DNA from: Bugula neritina
Lineage: Eukaryota > Bryozoa > Gymnolaemata > Cheilostomatida > Bugulidae
Direction of reading: 5' to 3'
Assembly: GCA_964035545.1 (NCBI GenBank)
Contig: OZ037769.1
Span: forward strand, 666,501 to 730,500
DNA: 64,000 bases
Position numbers and translations under genes: made by a program. Within the stretch, counting starts at the first letter, position 1. Every line of letters begins with the position of its first letter. The notes under the pieces are model-generated. The model saw only the letters and a program-made list of their open reading frames with translations. It had not been told where the DNA came from and searched no databases. Shown one piece after another: positions 55,647 through 64,000 of the stretch.

Positions 55647-58600
55647 CTATTCAGTGGCAGGAGGCTCATTGGCAGCGGGTTCAGAAACTGCGGGTGTTTC
55701 ATCTGCAACAGCAGTTTGCTCGACATCTCCTGCAGGTGCTTGCGCTGTGTCAGCAGGAGCTTGCTTGGTGTCGGCAGGAGGTTGAGAGATGTCAGCAGGT
55801 GCCTGCTCAGCCACTTCTCCAGTTTCTTTCATGGCCACCATCTCTTCGCCAAGACCTTTGTACTCTTCTGGTTTCCTGCCCTTACAATCTACTGCTTCGG
55901 GATCTGATTTACCTTCAACTAGAATCTTCACTATAGCCTCTCTCTCAGCATCTCCACTAATACTCTGTGCATAGTGCAGAGCTGTTCTGTTCATCTACAA
56001 CACAGAGACATGTACCTGTTGAACCTTTAGTTATGGTGAATACAAGGGCATGCAACTCTAGGGAGCTTTTCGGGAATTCCTAGCAGCACAAGGACTTTTC
56101 AAGTTACGTGTATAATTGGTAGTTTGAGTAACAGAGTAGAGATGAAACCAACTTAACATATTATTCAAGACAATCTCAAGACTTCATGAAAGTTGTAAAG
56201 AATAAGTTGAGCAAGTTAGAAGTCTTTTTAACAGTAAAACGCTGCACAACTAATAAAATTTTAAAGAGTTAGTTTAGAGATACTGTTTTCATGTGAGCAG
56301 TCAGTTACAGAAATGTGCTGCAGCCAAAATAGTCATATCATAACATCGAATATTACAATGAGGTTGTATGAAATGCGTACATGGTCACGAATATCCACTA
56401 ATCCAGGAAATGATGTCACTAAGTACTGGACGGCTTCTGGTTTCTCATAGAGTACTGCCAGGTGGATGGACACTGCACCATGGGAGTTCAATCTCGTCAC
56501 AGCCACTGACTTCTTGTCTAAATGCTCTTTGACTGCAATGATGTCTCCAGTTTTGATCACTGTGCACATCTTTGCTACTGTATCCTACAAACATGGAGTA
56601 TATTCTCAGTTGGAGTTGTCAGAACATATATTTGCACTCCTTGATTTAAAGTAGTGGCAGTTTATGAAGCAATTGGCTTTAATTGATAATAACTAATGAG
56701 AGTGAGCTATATAGAGTGAGAGCAAATAACCATGGTGAGACAATAACTTATTCAAAATAAAAGCAACTTTTACTTTAGGCTTCAGAAACTTAGCGTCAGC
56801 AATTACTGGGGAGGGTAGATCTACTATCTATAAACTCTTTTCTCAACTTACAGAGAATTGGGCTACTTTAGAAAGGAACTCTGTGGAAGGTTCTGGAAGT
56901 TCTTGACCTTCTGTGTTGATGGAATCCAGCGGGTAGCCGTTTTCCATGAGCTTAGTGAGTGTAGAGATATCTGATGACTTCAGCAGATTTAGCACATAAT
57001 CATCTGAAAGATAATATTCTTTCTTAAAAAGTAACACAATAGATAAATAAATTAAAAAACCAGTAATATTTTGCATCTATAGCGTCCATTACACAATTTT
57101 CTCTCGAGTAACAGGAAGTTCTTACCTAGACACTGTCTGATCTCGTCTGAAGGAGCCAAATCTCTCGCTGTCTTCCCGTCTGAGTCTCTCTCCGTCAGCA
57201 AATCTGGTCCTGAGGAGCTGAGAAGAGCCAAGATGTCCTCTGCAGAACCTTCAGATGTGACCTGCAGTCAGCATACAACAGTGTCAATCTGCAGCAATTT
57301 CAGATAAAACTTGCACATGCTATTAAACTTCTTCGATTTCAGTTCCGTGTGAAGAATGAGAAATCATGAGAATGAGATCATAAATGAGAATAATCCTTAC
57401 CATGGTGTGTAGGGCAGTCCTGCCAGACTCATCTTTCTCTGTCAAGGTCCTAGGGCTAACTGCAGATATGACATGATCAGTTGTCTCCTCGTCCTCTGCT
57501 ACTGTAGCCAACTCCGGAGGCTGGGCTAAGCTAATGGATTCCTTCGCTCTACACCCAGACATAATCATACATTGTGTAAAGGTTTAGCATCTTCAGGGTA
57601 TACAATATACATTCTCTTTATACATGCGCACTATACCATTTTCAAGTATATGATATTTGTTTATACTTGGTAACCTAGGAACACTCACTTCCTTTGGTAA
57701 CTTAGCAACACTCACTTCCTCTGTCTCTCTTCCTGCTCTCTCTGCTTCTTAGCTTCTTCTTCTGCTTTTCTCTGTCTCTCCATCTCCAACTCTTTCAGTT
57801 CAACAGCTTCCTTTCTTCTCCTAATTCTGTTTTCTTCCTCTTCTACCTTTCTCTGTTCCTCCATCTCTGCTTCCTTCACTGCGTCTATTTGCTACAAGTA
57901 TTTGGTGTTGAGTTATGTATCACATGAGTCACACTAAAACACTTTTCTACACTTTCGGTTAGTTCAATAATCATAGGTGAAGTCAAATATAACAATAATT
58001 AATAAATATTAATTAATATCAAAAAATGCTTAAAAAATTAAAATGCCAACAGTTATAGTACTAGTTATAGCTTTGAATGAAGTACTGTGAAGGATATCCC
58101 AGCTAAAGATAACCTTTCACTCACCCTCTGATGAAAGTTCAGGTTAGACTTGTGTTTGTATAGCCACTGGGCCAAGTACTCAATAGGATCCCAGGGGCGT
58201 TTCTCAGCCACCTCGGCAAGAGCTGCGGTTAGTGGAGTTCCTAGAACCTCAGCTATGTACTTCGCATCAAGTGTCTCAGGGGGCGGGGCTTTTTTCGCGG
58301 CGGCCATGATGACAGGAGCGGGCGCAGCAGCAGCTGGTCGGGCTACAAAGTATTACCTTGAACTTAGTCACAGGAAGTAGTATGCTGACTTAAAGTGCAG
58401 ACGAGTTGTATTTCTTCTCAAACAAGTTACTGAGAGTTATCTTCTCTTTGCAACATGGAGTAATTATGTTACTAACAGGCATCCTTCTGATAATTTTTAC
58501 AAACTTATAAAAGTGTATAATTATTTCGGAGTCAGGCAAATAAAATCAACAGTTTCAGAAGCTAAAAATTATTTCTGCTTTATTCAACACTTCCAGCAAA

Positions 58601-61600
58601 ATAACTTCAGTTTGAATGTACAGTTTCATCAACTGTGAAGTCATGCTTTCACATTATAAAAAAGAATGTCGGTATAACTGCTGAGCCTATTCTTTAAGTA
58701 ACAATTCCTTTACCAGGTGCAGACGTATCGGCTGTTCCAGCAGCCTTAGCAGACTTGGCTCGTTCTGAGACGGCTGTAGCAGGTCTAGAAGGTGGGGTGA
58801 CCAACAGTTCCTCCCTTAAAGCATCTATATCTAGTATGAAATCCGAGCTATGGTCCTTGTAGTACCTGAAACATTCAGCTCTAAGTTTAAAACTGTTTGA
58901 GTAACAATATCTAGTCACAAGAATAATTGAGGAGTAATAACTATATAAACTTGATTAAAATCATTGATAACAATACTTAAAAAAGTTTATTAGAATAAAA
59001 TATATACAAAGAAATATTTACATGTTTTATAACAATAAATAAAGAACTATAAAGAAGAAAATGTAGACAAAAAAACAGACAGACATACAGATAGACAGAC
59101 ACACAGACAGACGTTGTTACTCACTCCGGGTCGTTGCCTTCTCTATCCACAGTGTGACAGTCACCACCTGCTTTCTTCAGAGACTCGTAGAGTTCTTTGT
59201 CGACAGCGGCAGCGAAATGCATGGGAGTCAGCCCAGACTGCGCGAAATCAATATTAACAAATTAGTACTGTATATACCCTATCTTACCCTTAGCATGATT
59301 GTTACATTATATTCTCTATATTTCAGTCTATACTGTATGTAAAAATGATTAGATATGTGACAAATGTATTATTTTAACACCTGAAAGTGGAAAAGGTAAA
59401 CAGGCAAGAGAGCTGTCTGTCTGTTTGTCTGTCTACATGCAGATTACCCAGTAAAAGTAGTTGGTTTAGTACAGGTTTTACAGTAATAAACAAAATGAAA
59501 TCAGTTGAAACAATCGGTATCCAAGTACAGTAAACACTGCGTCTTGTAACGTATTACTACTCTATTGTTTCAGGTACAATGAAATCAATAACTGTACTTG
59601 AATCAGCAGACCATAAGCAATCTCAGATTTAATATTGATGTCAATTTCTTAGAAGAATGCGACACGCTGACAGAGTTGCAGTTGACAGCGACGAGGACAG
59701 AGAGAGCATGTAGTATGGTGCAAAGTACTACACGCTGTACACAAGTTGAAAAGGTGAGTTTCGCTATGATATAATACACTTGCATGGTAATTTACATTGA
59801 GTACAACAACCAATCTATAAACTAGATAGACTATATAATCTACAGGTTGTTTATATAATATGCATATAGTCTATATAATATATAGACTATACAGCCTGTA
59901 GACTACACAATAATTTATAGACAGTCTATATGATAATGATGATGTCATACTCACGCCCTCACGAATATCCATAGTCGTCTTAAACTGTTCAGCAATCCAC
60001 ATAGCAATGGCTGTGTGTTTGAGTATGACAGCTTTGTGTAGAGGAGTTAATTTACTAGCGTCAGGCATGACAGCAAGCTCTCTTCTGTTTAGTGACATTT
60101 TCACTGTCCTCAACTCTCCCGACAACACTGCATCGTGGACTTTGTATATCATTTCCTGAAAAACATGGCGGTTTGAAATTGACTTTCAAATACAACATCT
60201 CATTTCATAGAGTAAAATTCTCATTTCTAGTCATATGAATATTGAACACTGCTAGTTAAACTATTAGCCAATCAAAAACTGTGTACATGCTCCATCTTTC
60301 TACCAATCACAACTCAGCTCACATATTACTAAAATATATGTTCAATAATATTGGCAGAGTAGCTGTCTTTTATACTTTTGGTTGTCATTATTATATTATC
60401 AGCTTCACTGTGTACTATAGGTATGAGTCATAAACGATCCAATCATTCTCACTCACAATTGACTCGTACTGCATACTACTACCTACTCTCGCTGAATACT
60501 ACTAGTGTTTCTCACTCAGTACTAATAGTGACTCTCAATTGAGTACTGGTAGTGACTCTCCCTGTGCATTACTAATGACTTTCACTTCCTACTACATGTA
60601 GTTACTCTTACTGCATACTGCAAGTAACTGTCACTACATACTGCAAGTAACTGTCACTACATACTGCAAGTAACTGTCACTACATACTGCAAGTAACTGT
60701 CACTACATACTGCAAGTAACTGTCACTACATACTGCAAGTAACTGTCACTACATACTGCAAGTAACTGCCACTACATACTGCAAGTAACTGTCACTACAT
60801 ACTGCAAGTAACTCTCACTACATGCTGTAAGTAACTGTCACTACATACTGCAAGTAACTGTCACTACATACTGCAAGTAACTCTCACTACATACTGCAAG
60901 TAACTGTCACTACATACTGCAAGTAACTGTCACTACATACTGCAAGTAACTGTCACTACATACTGCAAGTAACTGTCACTACATACTATAATGATGACTC
61001 ACTGATGAGCTCTGTTTGAGTAAGTTACTCTCGTATGACGCAACGAATGCCTCCATATCTAGAGGATCAGCTTTCATTGCTGTCACATCGAGTCCATTAA
61101 TATCTTTTATCTGTTCGTCAGCCTTTGCATCCGTCAGTATTTTCACAATAGCTTCACCAACTTCTCCTTTTATACAAACAGCATAGTGGAGGGCTGTACG
61201 TCCCATCTGAAACATCAACACAGATATGTATTATGCCTATCATATAAGAGTCTATAATATATTGTTTTGTGTTAGCATTTAAGAAAGCAAGACAGCTTCA
61301 AGATTCAAAAGTTAGGTATGTATTTAGTTGCTTAAACTTCATTCCAATTAGTAACTTATATGGTTACTAAGTTTATGAATCTCACATGTTACATAATTGG
61401 AAAATTTTAGAATTGTGCTCCTTTCAAATTTGGTAGTAAAATTATAAACAATTTCTATTATATTGTGTCAGCAGTTATATTCTAAACTAAATACTTATGA
61501 CTAAAAGTAGAAGCATTAAAAAATCAGCTGTGAAAGTAGTGAACAATCAGGTCATACCTTTGGTTTTAGAGAAGCATACTATTCCCTTATTAGCTGGCAA

Positions 61601-63283
61601 ACACTAGTTGTACTTAAAATAAACTCAAAAAAACTTCAACAAGTAACATAAGCATGAGAATAAACTTACAGCATCTACTGCGTTGAGAGAGTCAAGGAAG
61701 TGCATGACAAGAGCTGCTACAGAGTCCTTGTTCCCACACACTGTAGCAATATGTAAAGGTGGGAGACCAACCAGGTCCCCTACTGTCATCTTTCTGTTGT
61801 TTAGAGCTGAGACTACCTCTGCACTGTGTGAACCACTTCTAATTATCTAAAAACATATACTCACAGCTCAAATCTGTAAAACTCTTGGATTATTTTTTTT
61901 CAAGTATTACAACAACGTTGTCAAATTTCTTTAGTATTTAGCATAAATTAGTAGATTGAGTGTTGAAAGCACATTTTATTCAATTTATGCAGCTTATAGA
62001 CTGTCTGTAATTTTTCTGTTTTATTCAGTCAACCCCCTCCCCCCCCCCTTAATGGGTATGATCACTATCATTGAACTATGACTAAGTTTCAGTTTATTGA
62101 TCATTATCAACTGAAATAGTTTATAGAACTTATTTTGTTTATGCAGTAGCCTCAGTGACAAGTTGATGTCAAGGACAAGTTGAAGCTACATGACAAGAAC
62201 TCAGGTACCTTATGCGCCTCCATTAGGTCTTCCTCCAGTGCCACCATGTCTTGGAGCATCTCAATTACAGATTTGTCCGCCTTGGCCACTCTTGCAAGTT
62301 GTTTGAGATGTAACGTCTTCCCTGATAGGACAGCTTGCTGCATGAAGTTCTTCTTCTTTTCATCATCTGTAAGTTTAGCAAGAATAGTTTGTTGACATCA
62401 ATTTGCAAGCACCTTATATCTTAAAAACTTTTTACCAGGGAATAATTACTCTAATAGAATAATTCTTAGCGCATTTAAAATTATTTAATCCAGAGTTAAT
62501 TACTTGAGATGGAAAAAGTTATGACATCCAAATCAGAAACATGCTATATAATTGTTATGATTTTTTAGTTGCTATGACAACGTATCTCTAAAGTGATAAG
62601 ACTTTTGATTAGTCAAAAATGGCTTACCAGATCCAACAGCAATTAAATAGGACTTCACATATTTTGTGAACATTGCATATTGCAGGCCGTCAATCATGGC
62701 ACTTAGTCCAGATACCCCGCTGCTGTCGCGGACAAACATGTTGCACTTTGACAGCAAAATCTCCCATGCTTCTGGTACATCTAAGCTGCTAACTGAAATA
62801 GTAAAAGTTAATCAAATGTAAATCATTGTTTTGAAAACTTGCAAGTACCAATTGTTAAATTTACTTGATAGAACTAGTAGACTTTTACAAAAAATACACC
62901 TGAAATATCAGAACTTACAACACAATACTTTTTCTCAAACATTATATTATGCATAAGCTATAAAATTTCAAACTTTATTCCTTTTTCAATTACTAGTTTC
63001 TAGCTACTTAGAGAACTTCTCAATCTAATAAACTTTAGTCTGATTTTCTTTTTAATTTCTAGTATCAAACTATATTAGAAGACATCTATTTTTAGAGCTC
63101 AAAGTGTATTATTTTATAGTAACACTTACAATGAGTGGCGGCTAAATGAACATAAGTCTGGCCATTACTACTCCTTAAACTAAAATCAACAGCAGCTGAG
63201 CCCAGAGCAGAGAGGATAGATTCTTTAGTCTTATCTTCTGCTGTAAGTGCTTGGAAGAGTGAGCTTTCTTCAAACTTTGCCAT
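55647..63283 (-). CDS. Ankyrin-repeat protein with DPY-30 motif and coiled coil, 15 exons
   Basis: Minus-strand exons in order: 63283..63130, 62792..62628, 62366..62209, 61846..61670, 61206..61003, 60155..59955, 59237..59125, 58865..58714, 58342..58125, 57891..57716, 57548..57401, 57261..57126, 57003..56852, 56584..56381, 55994..55647. All phases agree; 901 residues from MAKFEESSLF. Ankyrin-type helices: LPPLHIATVCGNKDSV then GRTALHYAV (about 190-235), LTPLHKAVILKHTAI then LTPMHFAAAV (315-365), SGRTALHTM, VSIHLAVLYEKPEAV then NRTALHYAQ (755-800). A DPY-30 motif (RPWDPIEYLAQWLYKHK, residues 490-506) is followed by a highly charged coiled coil to 573, as in DYDC-type proteins. DPY-30 motifs dock on amphipathic helices in axonemal radial spokes and in histone methylase complexes; the DYDC-like context favours an axonemal role (inference). 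The C-terminus is a repetitive QAPAD-rich tail. Confidence 0.9.
58125..58342 (-). other. DPY-30 motif exon of the ankyrin gene
   Basis: Encodes an Ala/Pro-rich lead-in, then LGTPLTAALAEVAEKRPWDP and IEYLAQWLYKHK. The block RPxDPIEYLAxWLY is the DPY-30 helix pair signature. It splits the protein into N- and C-terminal ankyrin regions. Confidence 0.85.
59060..59115. repeat. (ACAG/ACAGAC)n microsatellite
   Basis: Imperfect ACAGACAGAC run next to the exon 7 donor of the ankyrin gene; a shorter CTGTCTGTCTG run lies near 59411-59435. Confidence 0.8.
60605..60985. repeat. 23-bp minisatellite in ankyrin gene intron 5
   Basis: About 16 tandem copies with a 23-bp period, each containing CATACTGCAAGTAACTGTC. 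Degenerate forerunners extend to about 60480. Ends less than 20 bp from the exon 5 donor. Confidence 0.96.
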
Positions 63284-64000
63284 GATAAACTGTGAAACAA
63301 GCTTACAGGTTTAAGATTTCATGAGTAATTTAAATTTATGAAAAATTTATTTTAGTTTTTATATGTAAAATTACTACTCTATACGCTTACTTGAATAAAT
63401 TACATCAAACCACAAATAAATTATTGTGCTTCTCTGCTGAAAGCCTTTAATTTTTAATCTATTCACAATAAAAATGAGCTCCCAGCTTGAGTTTGATTGA
63501 GAGTTTGATTAAATGATAATGTTTATAAACTAACTCTAAAAACTACTATACTCTACAATAAAATGATCCGGCAATCCAAGTAAGCTCAATCATTTTGATT
63601 AAGAGTGTCCTCTAATAATTAGTTTGATATTCTGACACTAATATTCATATTGAATTTATTAGGTGAAATGCTTCAGTTATAGTTACTATAGCATTTTATG
63701 GTGACTAAAGTATAATATTAGATACTTTTGTTTTCAATTTCTAAAACATTTCAAATTTACTTTGCCGTTTTAAAAAAGTATAAATTATTAAACATAAATA
63801 ATAAATTTAATATAAATAAAAAATAAAATACTAAAACTGTTAATTACAAGGCAGTCTCAAGGCTTTCATTCTTTTAACGATCAAGAATCGAGTAAATAAC
63901 TTACTACAGAAGTTTTTGTTCAGCTTCAATAATTAGGTAATCAAGCTAGTAAAACGCGTTTGAGTTAGTAAGGAGATCAATGGTGAACATTGAAATCGTT
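63284..64000. other. 5' flank of the ankyrin/DPY-30 gene
   Basis: AT-rich sequence upstream (on the minus strand) of the start codon. A non-coding first exon may exist but cannot be placed. Confidence 0.4.

Noticed and set aside
55643-55974. Plus-strand frames opposite the last ankyrin exon
   Set aside because: Shadows of the minus-strand coding exon with biased QAPAD-type repeats.

Overview
This is animal (metazoan) nuclear DNA. It is AT-rich, its coding exons are split by GT-AG introns of roughly 100-1,000 bp, and it carries many micro- and minisatellites and small dispersed repeats. A single-exon innexin with the protostome-type YYQW block, an EF-hand gene and an ankyrin/DPY-30 axonemal-type gene suggest a lophotrochozoan-like invertebrate. 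The species cannot be fixed from sequence alone. A colonial phylum such as Bryozoa would suit the gene content, but that is conjecture.

Layout. 153-1328 (+): intact innexin. 4106-7579 (+): six-exon EF-hand protein whose second intron holds a ~1.2 kb TATAG-type satellite. 8240-9935: a tRNA-derived SINE-like element and a 32-bp minisatellite. 10451-50179 (+): a head-to-tail array of eight related type I membrane receptors, called A to H here. 52.7-55.6 kb: no protein gene recognised. 55647-63283 (-): a 15-exon ankyrin-repeat protein with an embedded DPY-30 motif and coiled coil, probably ciliary.

The receptor array is the remarkable part. Every member has the same plan: a start codon alone on exon 1 (a two-codon alternative exists in C), then a signal peptide plus CUB-like domain 1, CUB-like domain 2, two to four CCP/sushi domains on one exon each, and a last exon with the transmembrane helix and cytoplasmic tail. 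All domain exons have phase-1 boundaries, so exons can be gained or lost without a frameshift, and this has happened: A has doubled its last CCP, B has a crippled CCP, and C, D and E have only two CCPs. Tails differ sharply. H ends in a textbook ITAM (YxxL-x7-YxxL) with extra SH2-type tyrosine motifs. G is almost identical but its second ITAM tyrosine is a cysteine. A and B have other tyrosine motifs. C, D, E and F have short tails without an evident signalling motif. H appears to be a chimera with F-like 5' and G-like 3' parts, and exons such as CCP1 are nearly identical across A, B, F, G and H while the introns of A and B do not resemble those of F-H.

A tandem, exon-shuffling, gene-converting family of CUB/CCP receptors with intact and disabled ITAMs is what an immune-recognition or allorecognition receptor locus would look like. 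That function is inference; the architecture, motifs and mosaic structure are read from the sequence.
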